64,000 nt of DNA from Acidobacteriota bacterium (lineage in GTDB: Bacteria > Acidobacteriota > Thermoanaerobaculia > Multivoradales > JAGPDF01). The notes under the pieces are model-generated. The model saw nothing but the letters and a program-made list of their open reading frames with translations. It was not told the origin of the DNA and ran no database searches. Positions 33,328-41,446 of this stretch are shown one piece after another; positions within the stretch are counted from its first letter, which is position 1, and every line of letters starts with the position of its first letter. The position numbers were made by a program, and so were the translations under genes. The DNA is taken from the NCBI GenBank assembly GCA_014584695.1, contig JACTMI010000006.1:1-64000 (forward strand), read 5' to 3'.

Positions 33328-33389
33328 GAGGTGCCAGCCGCTTCGCAACTCACTGAGAATCAGCATCTTGCAAAGTGGCTGGCACCTTC
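33328..33389. repeat. Dispersed repeat family 1, copy 1 (inverted ends)
   Basis: A 62-base element whose ends are inverted (AGGTGCCAGCC ... GGCTGGCACCT), so the transcript could fold on itself. It contains TCACTGAGAATC in the middle. It matches 35678-35739 at 53 of 62 positions. Size, inverted ends and intergenic position recall REP-like elements mobilised by RAYT transposases, but no transposase is in the window. Confidence 0.7.
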
Positions 33390-33416
33390 ATGGTCCGGCT
33401 GGCACCTTCATGGTCC
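33377..33416. repeat. 20-bp tandem duplication at the end of repeat 1
   Basis: GGCTGGCACCTTCATGGTCC occurs twice in perfect tandem (33377-33396 and 33397-33416), duplicating the right end of the family 1 repeat plus eight flanking bases. This suggests slippage or end-specific processing. Confidence 0.85.
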
Positions 33417-33690
33417 GTCCGCCGCGGCGGCTGACGGTCGAGACCCTGGGTCGCCACCGGGTTCTGCTGCGCGGGTCGAGTCGGGGCGCCCACCTTCCGA
33501 GCTGTCGGTGCCCGGCTTCTGGCGGATCGATCCAGCTCGGAGGGTTGCGGCTCGACCGGATGTGCAGGTCGCCGCGCTCGCACCCGTCGCGGGAGGATCC
33601 AGTCGCCGCACGCGCTCGGCATCTGGCCCGCGCCTGGCGCGCGGATCGGAGGAGTGAGAGAGTGGCCGCGGCTCGAGAGAGGGGGAGGCC

Positions 33691-34482
33691 ATGGCCGACC
33701 AGCTCGAACAGGCGCGCGCCTTCGCGCGCCTGCACGTTCCGGGATCGCCGCTCGTCCTGTTCAACGTCTGGGATGCGGGCTCGGCGCGCGCGGTGGCCGG
33801 CGCCGGCGCGCGGGCGCTCGCCACGGGCAGCCATCCGGTCGCCTCCGCGCACGGCTACGAGGACGGCGAGAAGATCCCGCTCGACCTCGCCCTCGCCAAC
33901 CTCGAGCGCATCGTCGGCGCGGTCGACCTGCCGGTGTCGGTCGACCTCGAGGCGGGCTACGGCGCCAGCCCCGAAGCGGTATTCGAGACGGTCACTCTCG
34001 CCCTCTCGGCCGGAGCCGTCGGCTGCAATCTCGAGGACCGGGTCCTCGGCACCGCGGAGCTCTTCACCGTCGCTCAGAGCGCGGCGCGGGTTCGCGCGGC
34101 GCGCGCGGCGGGCGAACGCTTCGGCCTCCCCTGCTTCGTCAACGCCCGCACCGACCTCTTCCTGGTGACGCCCGCCGCCGAGCAGGGCGACGCTCTGGTC
34201 GACGCCGCTCTCGAGCGGGCGGCGGCCTGGGCCGCCGCCGGGGCCGACGGTTTCTTCGTCCCCGGCCTCGCGGACGAGGCGCACATGGCCCGGCTCTGCG
34301 CCGCCTCGCCGCTGCCGGTCAACCTCTTCGCCCGGCCAGACGGGCCCTCGCTCGTTCGCCTCGCGGCGCTCGGCGCCGCCCGCATCAGCCACGGCCCGAT
34401 CCCCTGGCGGCTGGCGATGCGCGCTCTCGCCGAAGCCGCCCGCGAGGCGCACGGCGCCCTCGCCGGCCTCACCACCCCGTAG
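33691..34482 (+). CDS. Isocitrate lyase/PEP mutase superfamily enzyme
   Basis: 263 residues, a TIM-barrel C-C or C-P lyase/mutase. 'LVLFNVWDAGSARAVAGAGARALATGS' opens the domain; 'PVSVDLEAGYGASPEAV' carries the Mg2+-binding region (the usual DAGYG is EAGYG here), 'GCNLEDRV' and 'CFVNARTDLFL' follow. It is shorter than true isocitrate lyase and resembles the uncharacterised 2-methylisocitrate lyase/phosphonomutase-like group. The catalytic Cys motif KKCGH of isocitrate lyases is absent, so isocitrate cleavage is unlikely. GAGAGGGGGAGG precedes the ATG. Confidence 0.88.
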   Translation: MADQLEQARAFARLHVPGSPLVLFNVWDAGSARAVAGAGARALATGSHPVASAHGYEDGEKIPLDLALANLERIVGAVDLPVSVDLEAGYGASPEAVFETVTLALSAGAVGCNLEDRVLGTAELFTVAQSAARVRAARAAGERFGLPCFVNARTDLFLVTPAAEQGDALVDAALERAAAWAAAGADGFFVPGLADEAHMARLCAASPLPVNLFARPDGPSLVRLAALGAARISHGPIPWRLAMRALAEAAREAHGALAGLTTP

Positions 34483-34630
34483 CCGTTCGAAGGGAGGTCG
34501 GCGCGGGGCGCCGTGGGCTCCGCAATCGACTCGACTCGTCCCGCAGGACGGGTCATCCCCGTCCCGCTCCTCGACGCCGTCGGCCGCCCCTGCTCAGCCT
34601 TCTCTCCCGTCCAAAGACCGCTTCGCCTCC

Positions 34631-35284
34631 TCAGGCCGGGCCGAGGATGGTCCGGATCGGGACGAGGTGGGTCGAGGTGTCGCGGACCGTTACCGGCGGG
34701 ACGCGGGCGAAGCCGGTCTCGGCGCCGGCGCACTCGGCGCCGAGGGCATTGAGGCTGATCTCGTAGACGAGCGCGTCGCCGCCGGCGGCGGCGTCGGCCA
34801 GCGAATGGCCGGAGGCCGCTTCGGCGTTCAGCGGGCGGACGGTGCCGGCCGGCAGCTCGCAGAGCGGTGTCGCGAGCGTCGCCTCCCGGAAGAGCGTCGT
34901 GGTGGCGAACACGGCCAGGTGCTCGTTGGTGTTTTCGAGGTCGCAGGAGGTCGTGTAGGGAAGCGCCGCCCCGCCTTCGAGCCGCAGGTCGTAGTCCTGC
35001 GGACCGGCTGGCGTCAGCAAGAGCAGCGTCGTCGTGCTCCTGCCGTCGAAGCCGAAGAAGCGGGCGATCAGGTACTCGTCGCCGGCGTTGGCCGTGAAGC
35101 CGCGGGAGAAGGCGGTTGCCGGCGACTCGAAGCCCTGCGGGAAGGTCGCGACGCAGTAGCTCCGCCACGCCTCGATGGGTGCCGTCTGGGCATCGATCGC
35201 GCTCCCGCCGCCGCCGCAGGCGACGCCGCCGAGCACGACGCCGACGCAACCCGCCATGGCGCGCCAGAAACGAAAGGTGTTCAT
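34631..35284 (-). CDS. Hypothetical lipoprotein
   Basis: 217 residues. The signal peptide ends in 'GGVACGGGGS', a lipobox with a Gly-rich spacer, so it is lipid-anchored. The mature part contains 'GDEYLIARFFGFDGRSTTTLLLLTPAGPQDYDLRLEG' (about 67-103), which has the beta-strand rhythm of a pre-peptidase or jelly-roll-type domain, and four further Cys residues. No named domain is recognised. It is isolated, between the mutase gene and a repeat-bearing interval. AGGAGGCGAATCG precedes the ATG. Confidence 0.75.
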   Translation of the reverse strand: MNTFRFWRAMAGCVGVVLGGVACGGGGSAIDAQTAPIEAWRSYCVATFPQGFESPATAFSRGFTANAGDEYLIARFFGFDGRSTTTLLLLTPAGPQDYDLRLEGGAALPYTTSCDLENTNEHLAVFATTTLFREATLATPLCELPAGTVRPLNAEAASGHSLADAAAGGDALVYEISLNALGAECAGAETGFARVPPVTVRDTSTHLVPIRTILGPA

Positions 35285-35897
35285 CGATTCGCCTCCTCAT
35301 GACTCGGTCGTGGGGCCCTCTCGGGCCGAACCGCCAGCCCGGCGGCTCCCCCGGCGACAACCGGCCGCACTAGCCCGAACGCAAACGGCGGCGAGAAGGA
35401 GACAGGCCATGGGTGCTGCCGTGACCTGCTCCCCGCGAGCGCGCTCTGCCGAGGCGAGAGTCCTCCCGCACTCGCGGAGAGAAAGGTCGACACCGGGGCG
35501 CCAGAGATCACCAGCTCGAGCAGCGGCGTCGCCGGCCGCCAGGCCACGCTGCGCCTCGACTCCGCTGCCGGGCGGCGGCAGGTTTCTTGGCGGTATCTCC
35601 TGCCACCTCTTGGCCTTCGACTCAGCCCTGGGTGAAGAGGCTCGTCCGGGAGTCACTCGCCGATGGCTCGAGCCGAACAGGTGCCACCCGCCTCGCGGGT
35701 CACTGAGAATCTGTATCTTGCCAAGTGGCTGGCACCTTCCCGGACCTTGCACCTTCTCGGCCCGTTCTCTGAGCGGCGCCGGCGGCGAGGACGGTCCGCG
35801 GCGACGCGGCCGGGGAAGAGTTTCCCGCGGCAGCCAACCGCTCCCGAATCGGACGCGCTCTGACCTGGAGTTGCTGAGCGGTGCCGCGACCGGCGCT
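35285..35897. other. Gene-free interval with family 1 repeat
   Basis: No gene is supported in these 613 bases. It contains the second family 1 repeat (35678-35739). The frames present lack ribosome sites and show codon use unlike the neighbours. Nothing else is apparent. Confidence 0.65.
35678..35739. repeat. Dispersed repeat family 1, copy 2
   Basis: Matches 33328-33389 at 53 of 62 positions in the same orientation, with conserved inverted ends (AGGTGCCA ... TGGCACCT) and core TCACTGAGAATC. The two copies flank the block containing the mutase and lipoprotein genes. Confidence 0.7.
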
Positions 35898-36224
35898 TCA
35901 GAGCACCACGGAGCAGACCCCCGACTCTCTCGTGCCGGACCAGTGGTAGCCGGCTTTGACGCAGGCGGCGGCGTAGCTCTCGCAATCGAACTCCGCGCCG
36001 CCCGGGCCCTGCGTGCATTTCCGCTGCACGCACTCGCCCTGGCGCCCCTTCTGCAGACACTCGAAGACCCGCCTCAAGGTGCCCGAGCTGTCCGGGTCTT
36101 CCGCCGAGAAGACGTTGTCTTCGTCGAACTCGGCGAGCACCTGGGGGCGGGGACCCGGGCAGGCCGCGAGCATCAGGACGCCGAGTACGGCCGCGAGGCG
36201 CGCCGCGCCGGATGCGAAGGTCAT
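35898..36224 (-). CDS. Small Cys-rich lipoprotein
   Basis: 108 residues. Signal peptide with lipobox 'LMLAAC' (Cys22). The mature part has an acidic stretch 'EFDEDNVFSAEDPDSSG' and then six cysteines in 'FECLQKGRQGECVQRKC', 'FDCESYAAACVKAGYH' and 'SGVCSVVL', probably three disulfides in the periplasm or on the surface. The family is not recognised. AAGGAGGAGCTC lies before the ATG. It diverges from the GntR operon. Confidence 0.75.
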   Translation of the reverse strand: MTFASGAARLAAVLGVLMLAACPGPRPQVLAEFDEDNVFSAEDPDSSGTLRRVFECLQKGRQGECVQRKCTQGPGGAEFDCESYAAACVKAGYHWSGTRESGVCSVVL

Positions 36225-36337
36225 GAGCTCCTCCTTCTCGTGGCGTCGAATTTAGTACGGATCGACTACGGGGCCCGCGCGGCCCGCCGCACCTGAAGAT
36301 GCGCGGAGGGCCTCGACGGGCCTCTTGCTTTTCGCTT

Positions 36338-36361
36338 GGTGTTATGGTTAACTACAACACC
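36338..36361. promoter_or_regulatory. 24-bp palindromic operator of the GntR operon
   Basis: GGTGTT (36338-36343) and AACACC (36356-36361) are inverted arms around a central GTTAAC palindrome (36347-36352). The site ends 15 bases before the GTG of the GntR gene. YtrA-type regulators bind such GTGT...ACAC operators at their own promoters. Confidence 0.8.
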
Positions 36362-36375
36362 AGAGCGGCGGATCT

Positions 36376-36765
36376 GTGGATCGTGACTGGAACGACAACC
36401 AACCCATCTACCGGCAACTGCGCGACTTGGTGGTCGAGCGGATCCTCGACCGGGCGCTCGGTGAGGGCGATCCGCTCCCCTCGGTGCGGCAGGTGGCGGC
36501 GGACTACCGCGTGAACCCGTTGACCGTGCTCAAGGGCTACCAGGAGCTCGCCGACGAGGGCTTGGTCGAGAAGCGGCGTGGGATCGGCCTGTTCGTGGCC
36601 ATCGGGGCGCGCGAGCGACTGCTCGCTTCCGAGCGCGCGAAGTTCATGGCCGAGCAGTGGCCGCGGGTCTCCGACTCGATCCGCCGCCTCGGCCTGTCGG
36701 TGCGGGAGCTGCTCGAGACGGCGCCAGAGGAGACCGTCGAGCGGGGCGACGAGGAGGAGGGCTGA
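36376..36765 (+). CDS. GntR-family (YtrA-type) regulator
   Basis: 129 residues from a GTG. The winged helix is clear: 'PIYRQLRDLVVERIL', 'GDPLPSVRQVAADYRVNPLTVLKGYQELADEGLVEKRRGIGLFV' (about 32-75). There is only a short C-terminal dimerisation helix and no ligand domain, which defines the YtrA subfamily that controls ABC transporters. It lies 15 bases after its operator and 4 bases before the ABC ATPase gene, so it should repress its own operon. Confidence 0.93.
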   Translation: MDRDWNDNQPIYRQLRDLVVERILDRALGEGDPLPSVRQVAADYRVNPLTVLKGYQELADEGLVEKRRGIGLFVAIGARERLLASERAKFMAEQWPRVSDSIRRLGLSVRELLETAPEETVERGDEEEG

Positions 36766-36769
36766 GGCC

Positions 36770-37645
36770 ATGGTCTGCATCGAGGCCCGTGGGTTGCGCA
36801 AGCGGTTCGGTACCGCCGTCGCGCTCGACGGCGTCGACCTGCGGGTCGAGGCGGGGCGCATTCTCGGCCTGATCGGCCCCAACGGCGCCGGCAAGACGAC
36901 GGTGCTCCACGCCCTGCTCGGCCTCGTCCCGGTCGAGGGGGAGCTCGAGGTGCTCGGCCACGACCCTTGGGCGGAGCGCGACCGCTTGCTCGCCGACGCG
37001 ACATTCATCGCCGACGTCGCCGTGCTGCCGCGCTGGATGCGGGTCTGCCAGGCGCTCGACTACGTCGAAGGGGTCCATCCGCGCTTCGAGCGTGCCCGCG
37101 CCGAAGCGCTGATCGACCAGAGCGACATCCGGCGCGGGAGCCGGGTGCGCGAGCTCTCGAAGGGGATGGTCACCCAGCTCCACCTGGCGCTGGTCCTGGC
37201 GATCGACGCCCGTCTGCTGGTGCTCGACGAGCCGACGCTCGGTCTCGACATCCTCTATCGCAAGCAGTTCTACGACACCCTGCTCGCCGACTTCTTCGAG
37301 CGCCGCCGGACGATCGTCGTCACCACCCATCAGGTCGAGGAGATCGAGGACGTGCTCACCGATCTAGCCTTCCTGCGGCGCGGGCGGATCGTTCTCGATG
37401 GCACCATGGACCAGATCGCCGCCCGCTTCGCAGAGCTCGAGGCGGGCCCCGGAGAGCTCGCCGCCGCGCGGGCGCTGGGCCCGATCCACGAGCGCCAGCT
37501 GTTCGGCAAGGGGGTGCTGCTCTTCGACGGCGTCGAGCGCGAGCGCCTGGCGGTCCTGGGCGAGGTGCGCACGCCGAGCGTCGCCGACCTGTTCGTCGCC
37601 GTCATGGGGCGCGAGAGCGCCGCGGCCGCCGGAGCCGCCGCATGA
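36770..37645 (+). CDS. ABC transporter ATP-binding protein
   Basis: 291 residues. Walker A is 'GPNGAGKTT', the signature is 'LSKGM' in 'RELSKGMVTQLHLALVLA', Walker B is 'LLVLDEPTLGLD', and the switch His is in 'VVTTHQVEEIED'. The C-terminal 70 residues form the extra domain seen in drug/peptide exporter ATPases. Operon-mate of the YtrA regulator and an overlapping permease, so this is probably an exporter or envelope-stress ABC system. The substrate is unknown. Confidence 0.94.
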   Translation: MVCIEARGLRKRFGTAVALDGVDLRVEAGRILGLIGPNGAGKTTVLHALLGLVPVEGELEVLGHDPWAERDRLLADATFIADVAVLPRWMRVCQALDYVEGVHPRFERARAEALIDQSDIRRGSRVRELSKGMVTQLHLALVLAIDARLLVLDEPTLGLDILYRKQFYDTLLADFFERRRTIVVTTHQVEEIEDVLTDLAFLRRGRIVLDGTMDQIAARFAELEAGPGELAAARALGPIHERQLFGKGVLLFDGVERERLAVLGEVRTPSVADLFVAVMGRESAAAAGAAA

Positions 37646-38553
37646 ACGCGCTCGAGGCGCCGGACCTTCTCGAACGGCCCGCGCCGCCCGAGCCCATCGC
37701 GCGGCGCACGCGGCCCTTCGCCTGGTCGCTGCGTCGGGAGCTGTGGGAGAACCGCTCGGTGACGTGGGGACCGGTCGCCGTCGCCGGTCTGGTGCTCTTG
37801 GGCTCGCTGGTGCCGGTCGCCCGCTCGGCGAGCCACTTCCGCGAAACACTCGATGCCGTCGAACGGCACGCCCGCGTCACCCTGCCCTTCGGCATGGCGC
37901 CCGCGCCGATCATGCTCGCCTGTTTCCTGATCGGCCTCTTCTACGCTCTGGACGCGCTCCACGGCGAGCGGCGCGACCGTAGCTATCTCTTCTGGAAGTC
38001 CTTGCCGGTCTCCGACCGAACCACGGTGCTGGCCAAGGCCGTCGTCCCGATGGCCGTCCTCCCCTCGATCGCGCTGCTGCTCAGCCTGACGGTCTTCGTC
38101 CTGCTGCTGCTCTTCGGCACCCTCGTCTTCGCGGCGCGCGGCGTTGGCCCGGCGCTCCTCTGGCGGGAGGTCCACTGGCTGCAGGAGCCGGTGATCATGG
38201 CCTATGGCCTGGCGGTCCACGCGCTCTGGTTCGCGCCGATCTACGCCTGGCTGCTGCTGGTGTCGGCCTGGGCGCGGCGCCTGCCGCTGCTCTGGGCGGT
38301 GCTGCCGCCGTTCGCGCTGGTCGCCCTCGAGCGCGTCGTCGCCGACAGCGCGCGATTCGGCCACTGGCTCGGCTGGCGCGTGACCGGCGCGATGCAGCGG
38401 GCTTTCGCCGTCGATCCGGGGCACCTGGAGGGAATCGACCAGCTCTCTCCCGGCCGCTTTCTCGCGACCCCCGGCCTCTGGGGGGGCCTGGTCCTCGCCG
38501 CGCTCTGCTTGGTCGCCGCGACGCGCCTGCGTCGACGGCGCGAGCCGAGCTGA
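37642..38553 (+). CDS. ABC transporter permease
   Basis: 303 residues, six transmembrane helices with a cytoplasmic N-terminus of about 45 residues. 'ALDALHGERRDRSYLFWKSLPVSDRTTVLAKAVV' (about 114-147) is the characteristic ABC-2-type loop seen in YtrC/BcrB-like permeases. ATG overlaps the ATPase stop by four bases. It forms one transporter with the upstream ATPase. Confidence 0.9.
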   Translation: MNALEAPDLLERPAPPEPIARRTRPFAWSLRRELWENRSVTWGPVAVAGLVLLGSLVPVARSASHFRETLDAVERHARVTLPFGMAPAPIMLACFLIGLFYALDALHGERRDRSYLFWKSLPVSDRTTVLAKAVVPMAVLPSIALLLSLTVFVLLLLFGTLVFAARGVGPALLWREVHWLQEPVIMAYGLAVHALWFAPIYAWLLLVSAWARRLPLLWAVLPPFALVALERVVADSARFGHWLGWRVTGAMQRAFAVDPGHLEGIDQLSPGRFLATPGLWGGLVLAALCLVAATRLRRRREPS

Positions 38554-38571
38554 TCCTTTCACGGAGGTCTC

Positions 38572-39309
38572 ATGGCCATCACGCTGGTCCTGCACATCGT
38601 CGCCGGCGCCATCGGCCTGCTGGTCGGATACGTCGCCCTCTTCGCGCCCAAGGGGCGCGACCTCCACCGCCGCAGCGGCCGGAGCTTCCTCTACGCGATG
38701 CTCGCCATGTGCGCCACCGGCGGCACGATCGCCGCGGTGCGCGGCGTGGCGCCGGCGATCAACGTTCCGGCGGCGTTGCTCACCGCCTACCTCGCAGTGA
38801 CCGCGGTGACGACGCTCCGCCCGGCCGGACCCTCGCGGCCGTTCCACCTGGCGCTACTCACCGTGGCGTTCGGCGTTGGCGCCACGGACCTGCTCTTCGG
38901 TTTCCAGGCGATCGCCGCCGGAGGGACGCGGGAGGGGATGCCCGCCTTTCCTTTCTTCCTCTTCGGCGTCGTCGGCATGCTTGCTGCCTTCGGCGACCTG
39001 CGGCTCCTGCGCTCGGGTCCACCGCGCGGCGCGGCGCGCCTGCGCCGCCATCTCTGGAGGATCTGCTTCGCGCTCTTCGTGGCCGCGCTCTCGTTCTTCA
39101 TCGGTCAGGCGAAGGTGATCCCGAATGCGCTGCGCATCCCAGCGCTCCAGGCGCTGCCGATCCTCGTCGTCCTCGCCGCGATGCTCTTCTGGCTCTGGCG
39201 CCTGCGCCGTCGGCGGCGTCCGATCGAGCTTCCCGGCCTCGGCTCGCCCGCCGCTCCGCCCGACCCGCCCGCGAGCAACGCGCCCGTGTCCGATCCGGTC
39301 TTCTCGTAG
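38572..39309 (+). CDS. Hypothetical membrane protein (DUF2306-like)
   Basis: 245 residues, six to seven hydrophobic helices. The opening 'LVLHIVAGAIGLLVGYVALFAPKGRDLHRRSGRSFLYAMLAM' (about 5-46), with 'H..G......' and 'HR..GR.F', resembles DUF2306 heme-b-like membrane proteins. A Pro-rich C-terminal tail follows. CACGGAGG lies before the ATG. It follows the permease by 18 bases and is probably transcribed with it. Function unknown. Confidence 0.78.
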   Translation: MAITLVLHIVAGAIGLLVGYVALFAPKGRDLHRRSGRSFLYAMLAMCATGGTIAAVRGVAPAINVPAALLTAYLAVTAVTTLRPAGPSRPFHLALLTVAFGVGATDLLFGFQAIAAGGTREGMPAFPFFLFGVVGMLAAFGDLRLLRSGPPRGAARLRRHLWRICFALFVAALSFFIGQAKVIPNALRIPALQALPILVVLAAMLFWLWRLRRRRRPIELPGLGSPAAPPDPPASNAPVSDPVFS

Positions 39310-39325
39310 CGTTTCGGAGGCAATC

Positions 39326-40036
39326 ATGGAGCTGTCCGCCGTCGCAGCACGCCGCCAGGCCCGGCTCGCCGGGCTCCTCTACCTGGTCTCGATCACCGCA
39401 AGGATGGTCGTCGAGATCGCCGCCCGCCGACGCCTCATCGTCGCTGACGACGCCGCGGCGACCGCCGCCAACCTGCTCGCCCACCCGGGGCTCTTTCGAC
39501 TCGGCTTCGCCGCCGACCTGGTCGCCTTCGCGACCTTTCTGGGGTTCATCGCTCTCGTGCACGACCTCGTCCGCCCGCTGAGCGCGGGGCTAGCGCGTTG
39601 CGCGCTGCTGTTCGGAACGGTCTCGGTGGCCGTGCATGCGGTGACCGCGTTCCTCCACCTGGCGGCGTTGCGGGTTCTCGAGCGTCCGGAGGCGCTGGGG
39701 ATCGGCGCGGATTCCGTGCCGGCCCTGGCGCACCTGCTCCTGCGGCTGCGCTCGATCGGCTTCCACAACGTCGGCCTGGTCTTCCTCGGACTGTACCTGC
39801 TGGCGATCGGCATTCTGGTCTGCCGCGCCCGTTTTCTGCCGCGCGCGCTCGGCCTGCTGGTCGCGGCGGCGGGGGCGGCCTACCTACCGTACGTCGAGCC
39901 GGAGATCGCCGCGGTGGTCGTTTCCTGGGTCCTGATCCCGGCCGCGATCGGCCAGTTCGCGCTCGCCCTCTGGCTCCTGCTCTTCGGCCTCGACGCGCGT
40001 CGATGGCCGGAGCGGCCGCCGCTCGCCGCAGCCTGA
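39326..40036 (+). CDS. DUF4386 membrane protein
   Basis: 236 residues, six transmembrane helices. 'RRQARLAGLLYLVSITARMVVEI' at the start and 'FHNVGLVFLGLYLLAIGILVCRARFLPRALGLLVAAAG' (about 150-187) are the DUF4386 pattern. The family is uncharacterised and frequent beside regulators and ABC genes. TTCGGAGG precedes the ATG. The longer frame upstream overlaps the previous gene and is not used. Last gene of the operon. Confidence 0.85.
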   Translation: MELSAVAARRQARLAGLLYLVSITARMVVEIAARRRLIVADDAAATAANLLAHPGLFRLGFAADLVAFATFLGFIALVHDLVRPLSAGLARCALLFGTVSVAVHAVTAFLHLAALRVLERPEALGIGADSVPALAHLLLRLRSIGFHNVGLVFLGLYLLAIGILVCRARFLPRALGLLVAAAGAAYLPYVEPEIAAVVVSWVLIPAAIGQFALALWLLLFGLDARRWPERPPLAAA

Positions 40037-40116
40037 ATGGAGCCGCCGGCGAGCCCCTCGGGCAGCAGGCCTGTCGAAAGGCGAGCTTTGCCTGCGCGAT
40101 GCTCTGCCCCCGCTCC

Positions 40117-40186
40117 GGAGCAGCTGGTTGCTGTAACCGCGGCGGCGAGTTCGGGTACCCTCTACCGACGCGGCGCCCTGGGCGCC
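40117..40186. repeat. Dispersed repeat family 2, copy B
   Basis: Aligns with 33231-33300 with one single-base gap, about three quarters identical. It lies 30 bases upstream of the esterase gene, so it may carry its promoter or a leader structure. Confidence 0.6.
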
Positions 40187-40215
40187 TCACCTTTCCTGAC
40201 GAGGAGGATCCGTAG

Positions 40216-41397
40216 ATGCTCTCCCGCGCCCGTCGGCTGAACTGCGCGCTCTGGTCGCTCGTCCTGTTCGCCGGCGCGCTGCCGGCGGCGGCGAAAGGTC
40301 CGGCCCTCCTCGACATCGCCTCGACGGCGCTCGGCGAAACCCGCCACGTCGAGGTCACGCTGCCCGCGAGCTACGCCTGGGCGATGGAGCGCCACTATCC
40401 GGTGCTCTACCTGCTCGATGGCCAGACACACGGCGCGCACGCGGTCGCGTCGAGCGACTTCCTGACGGCACAGGGCCAGCTGCCCGAGCTGATCGTGGTC
40501 TCGATCCACAGCGCGGTGCGCGTGCGCGACTTCACCCAGACCGACTGGCCGCAGGCCTGGATCGGCGGCGGCGGTGCCGCCAACTTCACCCGCTTCCTGG
40601 CGACCGAGCTGGTGCCGCGCATCGAGCGCGACTACCGCACGGCGCCGTTCCGGATCCTCGCCGGGCATTCGGCGAGCGGCCAATACGTCCTGCATCAGCT
40701 GGCGACGCATCCGGCCGACTTTCATGCCTATCTGGCCCTGGCCCCGAGCCTGGACTGGGACGGCCAGCTGCCGATCCGCGAGCTCGAGTCCGCGCTGCCG
40801 CGCGCCGGTCGCCCGGCGCGGTTCGCCTACTTCGCCTACGGCGACGACGCCGAGGACGCGTTGGCCGACGACCTGCGTCTCGCGCGCGCCTTCGCCGCCG
40901 CCGCGCCCGGCTCCCTGCGCGCGGCGGTCCGCGCCTTCCCCGAGGAGACGCACTCGGCGCTGCCGCTGCTCGCCCTGATCGACGGGCTGCGGCAGCTCTA
41001 CGCCGGCTACGCGGCACCCGAGAAGTTGGCCGCCGAAGGGCTGCCCGCCGTCGAAGCCCACTACGCCGCGCTGTCGACGCGGCTCGGCACGCCGGTCGCC
41101 GTGCCCGAGGCGGCGCTCAACGAAGTCGGCTACCGGCTCCTCGGCAGCGAGCGCGTGGCCGCAGCGATCGCCGTGTTCGAGCGCGCGGCGCGCGAGAACC
41201 CGAGCTCCGCGAACGCCTGGGACAGCCTCGCCGAAGCGCTCGCTCAGGCCGCGCGTCCGGAGGAGGCCCTGCGCGCGGCCCAGCGGGCGGTGGAGCTCGC
41301 GACCCGCTTCGATCTGCCCCACCGCGCGAGCCTCGAGCGGAACCTCGCGAGGCTGCAGGACGAGGCCGCCTCCGGCGCGCCGCCCCGCGCGGACTAG
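40216..41397 (+). CDS. Secreted esterase (alpha/beta fold) with C-terminal TPR-like tail
   Basis: 393 residues with a signal peptide (cleavage after 'PAAA', about residue 25). The esterase domain is of the IroE/EstD type: 'HYPVLYLLDGQTHGAHAVASSDFL', nucleophile 'RILAGHSASGQYVLHQL' (GHSASG) and 'FPEETHSALPLLALIDGL' with the likely catalytic His. Residues about 300-385 form TPR-like helices ('NEVGYRLLGSERVAAAIAVFERAARENPSSANAWDSLAEAL'). This combination is known among periplasmic esterases and would act on ester substrates outside the cytoplasm. GAGGAGGATCC precedes the ATG. Confidence 0.88.
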   Translation: MLSRARRLNCALWSLVLFAGALPAAAKGPALLDIASTALGETRHVEVTLPASYAWAMERHYPVLYLLDGQTHGAHAVASSDFLTAQGQLPELIVVSIHSAVRVRDFTQTDWPQAWIGGGGAANFTRFLATELVPRIERDYRTAPFRILAGHSASGQYVLHQLATHPADFHAYLALAPSLDWDGQLPIRELESALPRAGRPARFAYFAYGDDAEDALADDLRLARAFAAAAPGSLRAAVRAFPEETHSALPLLALIDGLRQLYAGYAAPEKLAAEGLPAVEAHYAALSTRLGTPVAVPEAALNEVGYRLLGSERVAAAIAVFERAARENPSSANAWDSLAEALAQAARPEEALRAAQRAVELATRFDLPHRASLERNLARLQDEAASGAPPRAD

Positions 41398-41446
41398 GCA
41401 CCGCCGCGGCGAGGCAACCGCCGCGGGGTGGCTTATCCTCCGCGGC

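Larger units (their letters stand above)
33114..33690. other. Gene-free interval with dispersed repeats
   Basis: No convincing gene. The interval holds one copy of a 70-base dispersed repeat (33231-33300), one copy of a 62-base inverted-end repeat (33328-33389) and a 20-base tandem duplication (33377-33416), listed separately. A run of nine G occurs at 33224-33232. The short frames here lack ribosome sites and coding composition. The last 30 bases carry the ribosome site (GGGGGAGG) for the next gene. Confidence 0.7.

Noticed and set aside
33057-33353. A 98-codon minus-strand frame upstream of DUF2975
   Set aside because: It runs over the AT-rich operator and both repeat families, has no ribosome site and no recognisable product.
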